Counted from the stretch's first letter, positions 34,906-43,861 are shown. The stretch: 64,000 nucleotides of DNA from Permianibacter aggregans (GCF_009756665.1 NZ_CP037953.1:1302001-1366000), one strand, 5' to 3'. Notes: generated by a model not told the origin, from the sequence alone. Made by a program: numbers and translations.

Positions 34906-35267
34906 AATGGTTGCGGCGCACCCGTCAACAACAAACCGGTGGCGCCGGTGAACACGCGGCGGAACAGGAATTGTTGGCCGCCGGCTTGAAACTGGTCACC
35001 CGCAATTACCATTGCCGCGGCGGTGAAATCGATTTGATCATGCAGGACGGCAATACCCTGGTGTTTGTCGAAGTGCGGGTGCGCAACAACAGCCGCTTTG
35101 GTAGCGCCGAGGAATCGATTGGTTTTCGTAAACAGCAGCGCCTGCAAACAGCGGCGCTGCATTTTTTGCAACATCACCGGCAGTTTCAGCACGCCGCCTG
35201 TCGTTTCGATTCTTACTGCATTACCGACGGCAAGGTGCAATGGCTGAAGAACGCTTTTCAAACCTGA
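34902..35267 (+). CDS. yraN: YraN family (UPF0102) protein
   Basis: A 121-residue protein with a restriction-endonuclease-like fold. GEHAAEQELLAAGLKLVTRNYHCRGGEIDLIMQDG and LVFVEVRVRN (read separately) hold the family's GEIDLI and FVEV catalytic-like residues. Role unproven. Its ATG overlaps the lpoA stop (ATGA), so the two are coupled, and diaA follows 26 bp later. Confidence 0.93.
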   Translation: MKWLRRTRQQQTGGAGEHAAEQELLAAGLKLVTRNYHCRGGEIDLIMQDGNTLVFVEVRVRNNSRFGSAEESIGFRKQQRLQTAALHFLQHHRQFQHAACRFDSYCITDGKVQWLKNAFQT

Positions 35268-35293
35268 GTAATCGGCTTTAATACGAGAGAAAC

Positions 35294-35890
35294 ATGGAAG
35301 CGAAACAACGCATTCGCGATTTGTATAACGAATTTATCCAGACCCAGATCGCTTCGGTGGATCTATTATCGGATTCGATTCAGCGCGCCGGCGATGCGCT
35401 GGTGCAGGCGCTGCTCGGTGGTCATAAAATCATGACCTGCGGCATTGGCGGCTCCGCCGGCGTCGCGCAATTGATGGCGGCGGCGTTGATCAATCGGCTT
35501 GACCGCGAACGGCCAAGTTTGCCGGCGATTTCGCTGAACACCGATGGCGTTGCACTCAGCTCCGTTGCCGAGGATCAGGGCTTCAACGAAGCCTACGCCA
35601 AACAGGTGCGTGCGCTCGGTCAGGCTGGCGATGTACTGGTAGCGCTGTCGACGTCCGGCAACGCCCGCAGCGTAATCGCCGCGATGGAAGCGGCGCTCAG
35701 TCGCGATATGCTGATCATTGCGCTGACCGGCAAGGATGGCGGCAGCATGGCCGGTTTGCTCGGCCCGCACGATGTTGAAATTCGCGCACCGTCGAATGTC
35801 AGTGCGCGCATTCAGGAAAGCCATTTGTTTGTCGTGCATTGTTTGTGTGACCATATTGATCGGGCGTTGTTCGGTACGCCCGGAAACTGA
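35294..35890 (+). CDS. diaA: SIS-domain DnaA-binding protein DiaA
   Basis: A 198-residue SIS-domain protein. [21 protein letters not shown] and [17 protein letters not shown] are the SIS sugar-phosphate-type sites, and the E. coli homologue at this place is DiaA, which tunes DnaA assembly at oriC. By sequence alone GmhA (phosphoheptose isomerase) is a close alternative; the yraN-diaA-dolP order favours DiaA. Confidence 0.88.
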   Translation: MEAKQRIRDLYNEFIQTQIASVDLLSDSIQRAGDALVQALLGGHKIMTCGIGGSAGVAQLMAAALINRLDRERPSLPAISLNTDGVALSSVAEDQGFNEAYAKQVRALGQAGDVLVALSTSGNARSVIAAMEAALSRDMLIIALTGKDGGSMAGLLGPHDVEIRAPSNVSARIQESHLFVVHCLCDHIDRALFGTPGN

Positions 35891-35908
35891 ACGAAAAGAG
35901 AGAGTGAC

Positions 35909-36481
35909 ATGTTGGCGAGAATCTTGGCGCTGGTCGTAATGGTTTACTTGAGCACGGGTTGTGTTGGTGTGGCCGTGGTAGGCGCTGGTGCCGGCGCCGT
36001 GATGGCCGATGACCCACGGTCGTTTGGCACCCAGATTGATGATGAGAATATCGAGAGCCGCGCGTTGCGGGCGATCCGCGATAACAATGAAATCAGCGCG
36101 CAAAGCCATGTCGAAGTGGTCAGCTACAACCGTGTTGTGCTGGTCGTCGGCCAAACGCCGGCAGAAAGTTATCGAACCCAAATTGGCCAACTGGTTGCCG
36201 AGGTGCCGAATGTCCGTAAAGTCTATAACGAAGTGAAAGTCACCGTGCCGCGCTCGGCATTGACGGCAATGTCGGATTCGACGATCACCAGTAAAATCAA
36301 ATCAGCGTTGTTGGTCGAGTCGGAATTTCCTTCATCGAATGTCAAAGTCGTTACCGAGAATAGCGAAGTGTTTCTGATGGGCTTGGTGACACGCAAGCAA
36401 GCCGAGCGAGCCACCGAAATTGCCCGCACGACCAATGGCGTCGAAAAAGTGGTGCAAATATTTGAGATTCAGGAAAGCTGA
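35909..36481 (+). CDS. dolP: BON-domain outer-membrane lipoprotein DolP
   Basis: A 190-residue lipoprotein with the lipobox LSTGC near residue 18. Two BON domains are visible, about 46-115 and 124-190, the second ending VEKVVQIFEI. In E. coli DolP (YraP) sits in the outer membrane at the division site and supports envelope integrity. It is the last gene of the rsmI-lpoA block before a strong terminator. Confidence 0.92.
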   Translation: MLARILALVVMVYLSTGCVGVAVVGAGAGAVMADDPRSFGTQIDDENIESRALRAIRDNNEISAQSHVEVVSYNRVVLVVGQTPAESYRTQIGQLVAEVPNVRKVYNEVKVTVPRSALTAMSDSTITSKIKSALLVESEFPSSNVKVVTENSEVFLMGLVTRKQAERATEIARTTNGVEKVVQIFEIQES

Positions 36482-36496
36482 GTCGAAATCGAGTAT

Positions 36497-36529
36497 AAAA
36501 AAGGGGCGTTTTTTTACGCCCCTTTTTTT
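36497..36529. terminator. Bidirectional terminator between dolP and sspB
   Basis: AAAAAAGGGGCGT, loop TTTTTT, ACGCCCCTTTTTTT. It serves the two convergent genes. Confidence 0.95.
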
Positions 36530-36544
36530 GCTCACCAATCAGGT

Positions 36545-37000
36545 TTATTTGACCACTTTCAAGCTAGGCCGTTTACCGCCTTTGTCTGGCGGTGCTGGCG
36601 ACTCGGGAGGTGGCTCGTTGCCGTCGCTATCATCGACCGCCTGCAGAGTTGGGCTCTCTGCCTTCACGCCCGGTGCTTCGGCCGGGCCGAATGCCATGCC
36701 TTCACCGTTTTCCTTGGCGTAAATGGCCAGCACCGCCCAGATAGGGATATGCATTTGCCGGGCAACACCGCCAAAGCGCGCGGAAAATTCGATGTAGTCG
36801 TTATCCCAGAAAAATTTGCCGACCGCAGAAGGATTGATGTTCAGCACAATCTCGCCATTTTTGACGAATTCGCGTGGCACCTGCACCCGCTCATCACGGG
36901 CATCCACCAATAAATACGGCGTGCACTGATTGTCGAGAATCCAGTCGTAGGCCGCGCGCAGAAAATACGGCCGGCTGGAACTCATGACAAAATCGGACAT
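36545..37000 (-). CDS. sspB: ClpXP adaptor SspB
   Basis: A 151-residue adaptor that delivers ssrA-tagged proteins to ClpXP. The folded domain (about 6-115) has SRPYFLRAAYDWILDNQCTPYLLVDA in two parts, FARFGGVA-like residues and IYAKENGEGMAF. The C-terminal tail is flexible and ends RPSLKVVK, the ClpX-binding end. GAGGTAA lies before the ATG. In most gammaproteobacteria sspA lies next to it and after petABC; here petC is adjacent and sspA is absent from the window. Confidence 0.94.
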   Translation of the reverse strand: MSDFVMSSSRPYFLRAAYDWILDNQCTPYLLVDARDERVQVPREFVKNGEIVLNINPSAVGKFFWDNDYIEFSARFGGVARQMHIPIWAVLAIYAKENGEGMAFGPAEAPGVKAESPTLQAVDDSDGNEPPPESPAPPDKGGKRPSLKVVK

Positions 37001-37067
37001 CGTTTACCTCGTTTCATTCACTACCGCCGCTCAGATGCCTCGGAACGAGGCTTCTGCGACCGAAAAT

Positions 37068-37100
37068 AAAAATGGCGGCTTTCGTGCCGCCATTTTTATT
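37068..37100 (-). terminator. Terminator after petC
   Basis: AAAATGGCGGC, loop TTTCGT, GCCGCCATTTTT, with T- and A-runs on both sides. It ends the petABC transcript before sspB. Confidence 0.9.
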
Positions 37101-37118
37101 TTTCTTTCACGGCACCAA

Positions 37119-37823
37119 TCAGTGCACGTCTTTCCAGTATTCTTTCTTCAGCAGATATGCCAAACCGAACAGCACCAGCAAGAACATCAGTACATAAACA
37201 CCGATTTCCCGGCGATCCGACTTCATCGGCTCGGCGACATAGTGCAGGAAATTGGTGATATCGAGCACCGCCTGATCGTATTCCTCCGGCGTCATGCTGC
37301 CCTGCTCGACCAGCTCCAGCTTGCCATCATCGGTTTTCACCTGCACGCCCTGAAGATTTTCCATCACGTGCGGCATACCAACGTTCGGGAATACCGTGTT
37401 GTTGACGCCGTAAGGGCGGGTTTCATCACGGTAAAAACCTTTCAGGTAGCTGTACAGCCAATCAACGCCATTCTTGCGCACACGGGCAACCAGAGTGAGA
37501 TCCGGCGGTGCCGCACCAAACCATTCGGCAGCGTCCTTTTTGTCCATCGCAATCTTCATCTGCTCACCGATTTTGTCGCCGGTGACCATCAGATTCTGAA
37601 TAACGATTTCATTTGGAATTTCCAGATCTTTGGCCATGCGCTCATAACGCTGAAACTCCAGCGAGTGGCAGCCCATGCAATAGTTGACGTACAACTTGGC
37701 ACCGTTTTGCAGCGATACCAGATTGTCCGGCTGGATATTGGCTTTTTCCAGCTCGACACTGGGACCGGCCGCAACGGCGGCAAACGAACCAACCGCCAGA
37801 ATCAGACTTAGAATCTTTTTCAT
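37119..37823 (-). CDS. petC: Cytochrome c1
   Basis: A 234-residue membrane-anchored heme subunit of the bc1 complex. It has a signal peptide (MKKILSLILAVGSFAAVAAG), the heme c motif YCMGCH at about 48-53, a methionine-ligand segment PNVGMPHVM, and a C-terminal anchor helix (GVYVLMFLLVLFGLAYLL). It takes electrons from the Rieske protein and passes them to cytochrome c in the periplasm. The ATG at 37823 has GGTGAG six bases upstream; petB ends at 37826. Confidence 0.96.
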   Translation of the reverse strand: MKKILSLILAVGSFAAVAAGPSVELEKANIQPDNLVSLQNGAKLYVNYCMGCHSLEFQRYERMAKDLEIPNEIVIQNLMVTGDKIGEQMKIAMDKKDAAEWFGAAPPDLTLVARVRKNGVDWLYSYLKGFYRDETRPYGVNNTVFPNVGMPHVMENLQGVQVKTDDGKLELVEQGSMTPEEYDQAVLDITNFLHYVAEPMKSDRREIGVYVLMFLLVLFGLAYLLKKEYWKDVH

Positions 37824-37825
37824 GA

Positions 37826-39058
37826 TCAACTCACCCGGTTTGGTTCTGGTTTATTGAATTTCGCTTCCCATTTCGAGAAGAATGCGAGGTAAGCGAAGAA
37901 ACCGAAGTAGATCAGCGTACAAACGCGCGCCAGCAAGGTCTTGGCATCGGTCGGCGGCAGTGCACCGAGAATACCGAGAATGATGAACGCAACCACGAAC
38001 AACGCCAACGCTACTTTGAACGGCCAGCCGCGGTAGCGAATCGACTTGATCGGATTGCGATCCAGCCATGGCAACACGAACAACACGGCAATGGCACCAC
38101 CCATCGCGACAACACCGGCAAGCTTGTTCGGCACCGCACGCAGAATCGCGTAGAACGGCGTGAAGTACCACACTGGAGCAATGTGCTCAGGGGTTTTCAG
38201 CGAATCCGCCGGGACAAAGTTTGGCGGCTCCAGGAAGTAACCACCACCTTCCGGGAAGAAGAAAATGACCAAACAGAACGCCATCAGCAAACCGACAACG
38301 CCCATGATGTCCTTGACCGTGTAGTACGGGTGGAATGGGATGCCATCGACCGGAATGCCGTTTTCGTCTTTGTTCTTCTTGATCTCGATGCCGTCCGGGT
38401 TATTGGAACCGACCTTGTGCAAAGCGACCAAGTGCACGAACACCAGACCAACCAGGGCCAGCGGCAGCGCCACCACGTGCAGCGCAAAGAAGCGGTTCAA
38501 GGTAGCACCGGAGACAACGTAATCACCACGAATCCACAGCGTCAGTGCATCGCCGATACCAAACGGTATCGCACCGAACAAGTTGATGATCACCTGCGCG
38601 CCCCAGTAGGACATTTGACCCCAAGGCAGCAAATAACCCATGAACGCTTCGGCCATCAGCAACAGGAAAATAACCATGCCGATGATCCACAGCAGCTCAC
38701 GCGGTTTTTTGTACGAGCCGTACATCAGGCCACGGAACATATGCAGATAAACGACGATGAAGAAGAACGACGCACCGGTCGAATGCATGTAGCGAATCAA
38801 CCAGCCGAGCTCAACGTCACGCATGATGTACTCGACCGAAGCGAACGCGCCTTCAGCAGAGTTGTTGTAGAACATCGTCAACCAGATACCGGTCAGGATT
38901 TGATTGACCAGCACCAGCAACGCAAACGAACCGAAGAAATACCAGAAATTGAAATTTTTTGGCGCATAGTACTTGGTGACGTGGTATTCCATCGTTTCGG
39001 TGAACGGGAAACGCGCGTCAATCCAGCCCATCAGGCCTTTTTTCTCTTGCTCGGCCAT
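37826..39058 (-). CDS. petB: Cytochrome b of the bc1 complex
   Basis: A 410-residue polytopic membrane protein with b-type hemes. GYLLPWGQMSYWGAQVI is the Qo-region signature, and YMHSTGASFFFIVVYLHMFRG holds heme histidines. PEEHIAPVWYF-like residues (here TPEHIAPVWYFTPF) are the PEWY-type Qo loop. It catalyses quinol oxidation and quinone reduction. Its ATG overlaps the petA stop by one base (TAATG). Confidence 0.97.
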   Translation of the reverse strand: MAEQEKKGLMGWIDARFPFTETMEYHVTKYYAPKNFNFWYFFGSFALLVLVNQILTGIWLTMFYNNSAEGAFASVEYIMRDVELGWLIRYMHSTGASFFFIVVYLHMFRGLMYGSYKKPRELLWIIGMVIFLLLMAEAFMGYLLPWGQMSYWGAQVIINLFGAIPFGIGDALTLWIRGDYVVSGATLNRFFALHVVALPLALVGLVFVHLVALHKVGSNNPDGIEIKKNKDENGIPVDGIPFHPYYTVKDIMGVVGLLMAFCLVIFFFPEGGGYFLEPPNFVPADSLKTPEHIAPVWYFTPFYAILRAVPNKLAGVVAMGGAIAVLFVLPWLDRNPIKSIRYRGWPFKVALALFVVAFIILGILGALPPTDAKTLLARVCTLIYFGFFAYLAFFSKWEAKFNKPEPNRVS

Positions 39059-39648
39059 TATGCAGCTCCTTGTTGATCGACGCCGATCAGCAGCGTGGTC
39101 TCACCAATATAGGAATAGGGCGGAATGTCGAGATTGGTCGGTGCCGGTACGCCTTTGTAGACGCGGCCAGCCAAATCGAATTTGGAGCCATGGCAAGGGC
39201 AGTAGAAACCACCTTCAACCAGTTCGTTGCTCTTGTCTGGCTGATACAGCGGTACACAGCGCAAGTGGGTGCAGGTACGCACAGCAACGAAATATTCCGG
39301 CTTGATCGCACGAGAGGCGTTCTTGGTGTATTCCGGTTGCATCGACTCATTCGAGTCCGGATCACGCAATTCATTGGCCAGCGTATCGAGCGCGGTGACC
39401 ATTTCCGGTGTGCGACGCACGACGACCACCGGTTGGCCGCGCCACGGCACCGTCACTTGGCCACCGAGTTCGACTTTCGACACATCGACTTCCACCGGCG
39501 CACCGGCGGCTTGAGCCCGGGCGCTAGGACGCCAAGAAGCGATGAACGGCACGGCGGCAAAACCGGCACCGACTGCGCCTACGGCAGCGGTGGCCCAAGT
39601 CAGCACGCGGCGACGGCCCAGATCGACACCGTCATGTTGTTCAGCCAT
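39058..39648 (-). CDS. petA: Rieske iron-sulfur protein of the bc1 complex
   Basis: A 196-residue periplasm-facing protein with a Tat-type signal anchor (GRRRVLTWATAAVGAVG). The 2Fe-2S boxes are CTHLRC and CPCHGS, with GVPAPTNLDIPP at the end. Box 1 has Arg where the usual sequence is CTHLGC, which may shift cluster potential. The ATG at 39648 (MAEQHDG) is preferred over one six codons upstream. Confidence 0.95.
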   Translation of the reverse strand: MAEQHDGVDLGRRRVLTWATAAVGAVGAGFAAVPFIASWRPSARAQAAGAPVEVDVSKVELGGQVTVPWRGQPVVVVRRTPEMVTALDTLANELRDPDSNESMQPEYTKNASRAIKPEYFVAVRTCTHLRCVPLYQPDKSNELVEGGFYCPCHGSKFDLAGRVYKGVPAPTNLDIPPYSYIGETTLLIGVDQQGAA

Positions 39649-39803
39649 TGCAGCTGGTCTCCCCAATCAATTACGACAAACGACAATACTCGTACGACTG
39701 CCGGAAAGGCAGCGATTGAGCCTCGTCAAAAACGGGTAAAAAAAGTGCGGCAATGATAGTTGAAAGCCCCCCATAACGACAAGGAAAAGGCGGATTTCGG
39801 CCA

Positions 39804-39833
39804 TAAAAAAAGCCCGATTTCTCGGGCTTTTTT
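39804..39833. terminator. Terminator between rpsI and petA
   Basis: AAAAAAAGCCCGA, short loop, TCGGGCTTTTTT. It ends the rplM-rpsI transcript on the minus strand and lies upstream of petA. Confidence 0.92.
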
Positions 39834-39865
39834 CGCATACTGCAAAGCGACAATCGCGCAGGTGA

Positions 39866-40258
39866 TTAACGCTTGGAGTACTGAGGACGCTTACGGGCTT
39901 TGTGCAGACCGACTTTCTTACGCTCGACTTCACGGGCGTCGCGGGTCACATAACCAGCGGCACGCAAGGCCGGACGCAGGGTTTCGTCGTATTCCATCAG
40001 GGCACGGGTGATGCCCAAACGGATAGCACCGGCTTGGCCAGTACCACCACCACCTTCAACGGTGACGTACACGTCGAACCTTTCCAGGGTTTCGGTAAGC
40101 ACGAGCGGTTGGCGAACAATCATGCGTGACGTTTCGCGGCCGAAGAATACATCCAGGCTGCGATCGTTAACGGTGATGTTGCCGGTGCCCGGGCGCAGGA
40201 ACACGCGAGCCGCGGCAGTTTTACGCCGGCCGGTGCCGTAGTTTTGTTGCTGAGCCAT
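39866..40258 (-). CDS. rpsI: 30S ribosomal protein S9
   Basis: A 130-residue ribosomal protein. [18 protein letters not shown] at the start and the conserved end [11 protein letters not shown], whose C-terminal lysine-arginine contacts the P-site tRNA, are intact. AAGGA lies before the ATG. It follows rplM by 11 bp in the universal rplM-rpsI operon. Confidence 0.98.
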   Translation of the reverse strand: MAQQQNYGTGRRKTAAARVFLRPGTGNITVNDRSLDVFFGRETSRMIVRQPLVLTETLERFDVYVTVEGGGGTGQAGAIRLGITRALMEYDETLRPALRAAGYVTRDAREVERKKVGLHKARKRPQYSKR

Positions 40259-40269
40259 GGTGGGTTCCT

Positions 40270-40698
40270 TTAGATTTCGAGCACTTTCGGCTGCTGAGCG
40301 GTGTGTTTGTGCTCAGTACCAGCGTACACTTTCAGTTTACGGAACATCGCGCGACCCAGGGGACCCTTGGGCAGCATGCCTTTCACAGCGCGCTCAATAG
40401 TCCGCTCCGGATAGGTTGCGATCATGTCCTTAAATGCCGTTTCCTTGATACCGCCGGTGTAACCGGAGTGATCATAGTACTTTTTGTCGGTCCACTTGGC
40501 GCCGGTGACCTTTACCTTTTCGGCATTGATCACGACGATGTAATCACCGGTGTCGACGTGCGGCGTGTACTCTGGCTTGTGCTTGCCACGCAGCCGGCGT
40601 GCTACCTCAGTGGCCAGACGGCCCAGGGTCTTGCCGTCGGCATCGACCAATAACCAGTCGCGTTTGACGGTCTCGGGCTTGGCGCTGACAGTCTTCAT
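40270..40698 (-). CDS. rplM: 50S ribosomal protein L13
   Basis: A 142-residue ribosomal protein. [31 protein letters not shown] (in parts), [18 protein letters not shown] and [20 protein letters not shown] are the family's marks. GGAG lies nine bases before the ATG. The 280-bp region to the divergent HU gene should hold promoters for both, but I could not fix them. Confidence 0.98.
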   Translation of the reverse strand: MKTVSAKPETVKRDWLLVDADGKTLGRLATEVARRLRGKHKPEYTPHVDTGDYIVVINAEKVKVTGAKWTDKKYYDHSGYTGGIKETAFKDMIATYPERTIERAVKGMLPKGPLGRAMFRKLKVYAGTEHKHTAQQPKVLEI

Positions 40699-40978
40699 TG
40701 AATAAAGCTCCAGAGAGTCTTGGTTTTAAAACAAGGGCGCGAATTCTACCGACGCGGCCAGGCGCTTTCAAGCTGAATCGGCGAATTTTCGATCAGCGCA
40801 AAGACTAGATCGGCCAAGTATCGAATTTTTCGGGCTTTTTTTCAGGGAAATCGCAAAAAACCCTTTATTTACCGATCATTTTGCATTACAACGGCTACCC
40901 AAGACCGCTGATCCCGCGTATTTCTCGGGAAAAAACGCGATCTGTACATCCCAAGGAACTCATTAGAGGCATAGATCC

Positions 40979-41410
40979 ATGGCTGCCAAGAAAGCAAAAG
41001 CTGTAAAGAAAGCCCCGGCCGCAAAGGCCAAAGCCGCTCCGGCCAAAAAAGCTCCGGCCAAGAAGGCCGCCGCTCCGAAAGCCGCAATGCCAACCAAAGG
41101 TGCCATCACCGAGAAGTACGGCAAAACCCAAATCGTTACTTCGCTGGCTGAAAGCACCGGTCTGAACCGCAAACAAGTCGCCGCAGTCATCGACGGCATG
41201 AGCGATCTGATCGGCCGTCACCTGGACAAGAAAGGCGCTGGCGAATTCGTGCTGCCAGGCCTGTTCAAAATTGCCACGATCCGCAAGCCGGCCACCAAGG
41301 CCCGCAAAGGCATCAACCCGTTCACCAAAGAAGAAGTGGTGTTCAAGGCCAAGCCAGCGCGTACCGTGATCAAAATCCGTCCGCTGAAAAAGCTGAAGGA
41401 AATGGTTTAA
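40979..41410 (+). CDS. HU-family DNA-binding protein with lysine-alanine tail
   Basis: A 143-residue nucleoid protein. Residues 1-40 are almost only Ala, Lys and Pro (AKKAPAKKAAAPK type repeats), like a histone H1 tail. The HU/IHF domain (about 41-143) follows, from KGAITEKYGKTQIVTSLAES to a Pro-turn arm (FTKEEVVFKAKPARTVIKIRP). The tail should bind DNA non-specifically in addition to the HU arms. AGAGG precedes the ATG. It is a single gene with its own terminator. Members with an H1-like tail exist in some proteobacteria, but the role is not fixed. Confidence 0.9.
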   Translation: MAAKKAKAVKKAPAAKAKAAPAKKAPAKKAAAPKAAMPTKGAITEKYGKTQIVTSLAESTGLNRKQVAAVIDGMSDLIGRHLDKKGAGEFVLPGLFKIATIRKPATKARKGINPFTKEEVVFKAKPARTVIKIRPLKKLKEMV

Positions 41411-41430
41411 GCCTTACGGCTTGACTGAAC

Positions 41431-41461
41431 AAAACGGCGCCCGAAGGCGCCGTTTTGTTTT
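41431..41461 (+). terminator. Terminator after the HU-like gene
   Basis: AAAACGGCGCC, loop CGAA, GGCGCCGTTTTGTTTT. The T-run on the plus strand is clear; the A-run on the other side could also serve zapE, whose stop is at 41473. Confidence 0.9.
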
Positions 41462-41472
41462 CTGGTCATACG

Positions 41473-42564
41473 CTAAGGAATATGCGCACTGGTCAAATAG
41501 GCCTCGGTTTGCATCTCCTGTAACCGTGAGCGGGTGCGCTCGAATGGAAACGTCAGCATGTCGCCGATATAAATGTCGTCGAGCGGGACCGCAACGACCA
41601 GACTGAGCTTCACCTTCCGCTCATAGAATTCATCGACCAACGAAATGAAACGCCGGGCGGCGTCATCATTCTTGGCTGATAACTGCGGCACATGGGATAT
41701 CAATATCGTGTGGAATTCCCGGGCGATCTCGATGTAGTCCGCTTGCGCCCTGGCGCTCTCGCAGAGCGCGTTGAAATCGAACCAGGCGACGCCGTCTTTC
41801 CAGCCGCGGGTATGAATGGCTCGATCATTGATGATCAGGGTATCCGACGAATGCACCAGGCCATCCATCATCTGAAAACGCTGGGCCAGGATTTGCTCGT
41901 TTGCCGGCGTGTCCGGCCTCAGATAGACACCGTGCGTTTGCAGATCGCGCAGACGATAGTCAGTGCCGCTGTCCAACTCCATGATCTGGCAGTGCTGTTC
42001 AATCAGCGCGATGGCCGGCAGAAAATTGTCGCGGGCCAAGCCGTTTTTGTACAGCTCTTTCGGCGGAATATTGCTGGTCGCAACCAGCGCCAGGCCGTTG
42101 CGAAAAAAGGTATCGAGCAAGCCAGCCAGCAGCATCGCATCACCGATGTCGGTGACGAAAAATTCATCGAAGCAGAGCACATCGATGCGCTGGCATAATT
42201 CTTCGCCAATGCGCTGCAGCGGATTGGCTTCGCCTTTGCGCTTTTTCAGTTCGCCATGCAACCAATGCATGAAGCGGTGAAAGTGCAGACGTTGTTTGCG
42301 GTCTCCTGGCAGCGTTTCGAAAAACAAATCCATGACATAGGTTTTGCCACGACCGACACCGCCCCAGAGATACAGTCCCTGTACGGCTTTTTGCTCGCGG
42401 CCGAAAAGGCGGGCAAAGAAGCCGGGCTGCTCGCTACGTGCCTGAATCAGTTGCTTTTGCACTCGTGACAGCGCTTTGATTGCTTCGGCCTGCGCCGCAT
42501 CCGGCATGCGCACGCCATTTTGCAGGTCCTGGCGATAACGTAGGGAAACTGGCGTTTGCTGCAT
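41473..42564 (-). CDS. zapE: Cell-division ATPase ZapE (AFG1 family)
   Basis: A 363-residue cytoplasmic AAA-type ATPase. Walker A is GGVGRGKT and Walker B is LCFDEFFVTD, both intact. LYLWGGVGRGKTYVMDLFFE and RLHFHRFMHWLH are typical of ZapE, which modulates the Z-ring. The ATG at 42564 (MQQTPVSLRYRQDL) gives the normal length; the frame is open 28 codons further into the upstream hydrolase gene. It is divergent in E. coli from the yhcB-degQ-degS genes as it is here, except that a hydrolase gene lies between. Confidence 0.95.
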   Translation of the reverse strand: MQQTPVSLRYRQDLQNGVRMPDAAQAEAIKALSRVQKQLIQARSEQPGFFARLFGREQKAVQGLYLWGGVGRGKTYVMDLFFETLPGDRKQRLHFHRFMHWLHGELKKRKGEANPLQRIGEELCQRIDVLCFDEFFVTDIGDAMLLAGLLDTFFRNGLALVATSNIPPKELYKNGLARDNFLPAIALIEQHCQIMELDSGTDYRLRDLQTHGVYLRPDTPANEQILAQRFQMMDGLVHSSDTLIINDRAIHTRGWKDGVAWFDFNALCESARAQADYIEIAREFHTILISHVPQLSAKNDDAARRFISLVDEFYERKVKLSLVVAVPLDDIYIGDMLTFPFERTRSRLQEMQTEAYLTSAHIP

Positions 42565-42568
42565 CGAT

Positions 42569-43201
42569 TCAATCGCCCTTCGGTAAAACCGCTTCGAGCT
42601 TTTCACGCAGCTCGACCAAGCGACCATGGAAGAAATGGCCGGCACCATCCATTTTGATTAGGCGGGCATTGTCGGGCAGCGTTTCGGCCCACTCGAACAC
42701 GGTTTTCGGGTCGACGACTTCATCAGCATCGCCCATGACGATAGTCCAGGGACATTCCGGCATCGGGTGTTGACTGAAATCGAAACGGGTGACAGCAGGC
42801 GCGATGCTGATTAGTTGCTCGGCATTCAGTTCCTTGGCACTGATCGTCGAAACGAAGGCGCCGAACGAAAAACCCGCCAACCAGAATGGTTTGATTTGCG
42901 GGAATTGCTCACGCAACCATTTGCTTGCTGCCTGCAAATCCTGCGTCTCACCAATGCCCTGCTCAAATTCACCTGCGCTTTTGCCGACACCGCGAAAATT
43001 GAAGCGGACCACTTCTCCGCCGAGCCCCGACAGCAACCGACTCAAGGTGTAGACCACCTTGTTCTCCATCGTGCCGCCGTGCAAGGGATGCGGATGACAA
43101 ACGACAGCCAGAAAGCGCGGCTCGCCTTCGGCGTGCAGGTGTTTGAGTTCCAAAGGCCCGGTCGGGCCGTCGATGACATGGCGGGTTTCGCTGGCAGACA
43201 C
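42569..43201 (-). CDS. Alpha/beta hydrolase, dienelactone-hydrolase-like
   Basis: A 210-residue alpha/beta hydrolase. LAVVCHPHPLHGGTMENKVVYTL is the N-terminal oxyanion segment, WLAGFSFGAFVS holds the nucleophile serine (GFSFG), DADEVVDP the acid and GAGHFFHGRL the histidine. This is the small hydrolase group (YghX/YcjY-like) common beside housekeeping genes. The substrate is unknown. It ends 4 bp before zapE and is probably co-transcribed with it. Confidence 0.9.
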   Translation of the reverse strand: MSASETRHVIDGPTGPLELKHLHAEGEPRFLAVVCHPHPLHGGTMENKVVYTLSRLLSGLGGEVVRFNFRGVGKSAGEFEQGIGETQDLQAASKWLREQFPQIKPFWLAGFSFGAFVSTISAKELNAEQLISIAPAVTRFDFSQHPMPECPWTIVMGDADEVVDPKTVFEWAETLPDNARLIKMDGAGHFFHGRLVELREKLEAVLPKGD

Positions 43202-43372
43202 AGGAAATTTCGCTCCGGGATTACAAACGGGATGGCTATTGTCTCACACGATCTTCAGTCAGGCTCAGTCCAGCAATCAAGCGTTCTGTTCATCTTCTCT
43301 TCATAAAGGGTTCGCTACAATGTGTCTGCGCGTGCATGGAGTGCGCTGCCATCGCAAAAAAGGGGAACTCTG

Positions 43373-43804
43373 ATGGACATTCGACTGCTGCTTCTGATTC
43401 TCGGTGCGGTCGCGCTGATCGCGTTTTTCATTGGTCGTCGCACGGCTCCTGGTGGTCGCGCGGTTCACAAACTGCAGAAGGATTTGGATGGACGGGCCCA
43501 GGAATTGGCCAGCTATCAACAACAGATGCACCAGTTCATGGTCGATATGCAGGATGAACTCGACCGCGTATCCAGTGCCTATCGCGATTTGCAGGCCAAG
43601 GTAAAAGATGGCAGCGAACGTTTTGTTGCCAAACGCGGTATTGAGCAGTTTCTGCACCAACAAGCCGCTCGCCTGGATGCCCGCGCCGATAACGATGAGC
43701 ATGGCTTGCAAGCCTTGGTCGCCGAGCCGGCCTCGTTGGAGCCGCCGCGCGATTATTCCCCGGTGCGCGGTTCATTAAGCCAGCCAAAACGCGCCTACGC
43801 TTGA
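43373..43804 (+). CDS. zapG: Z-ring-associated protein ZapG (YhcB, DUF1043)
   Basis: A 143-residue inner-membrane protein: one N-terminal helix (IRLLLLILGAVALIAFFIG) then a long coiled coil (about 30-95). The coiled coil and position before degQ-degS match E. coli YhcB, a divisome/envelope factor. AAGGGGAA lies before the ATG at 43373. The frame is open 17 codons upstream but without a Shine-Dalgarno. Confidence 0.85.
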   Translation: MDIRLLLLILGAVALIAFFIGRRTAPGGRAVHKLQKDLDGRAQELASYQQQMHQFMVDMQDELDRVSSAYRDLQAKVKDGSERFVAKRGIEQFLHQQAARLDARADNDEHGLQALVAEPASLEPPRDYSPVRGSLSQPKRAYA

Positions 43805-43832
43805 AATTGACCTAAACCAGCCTTATTACTGC

Positions 43833-43861
43833 AAACGGCACCATGACGGTGCCGTTTGCGT
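43833..43861 (+). terminator. Terminator after zapG
   Basis: AAACGGCACC, loop ATGAC, GGTGCCGTTT followed by GCGTTTG. The stem is perfect; the U-run is modest. Confidence 0.75.

Noticed and set aside
38183-39076. 297-codon plus-strand open frame opposite petB
   Set aside because: Antisense to cytochrome b, with very high Gln, His and Arg content typical of a shadow frame.
40699-40978. L13 autoregulatory leader or riboswitch upstream of rplM
   Set aside because: I could not find a convincing conserved stem; a short AGGG/CCCT pairing near 40843-40855 is too weak.
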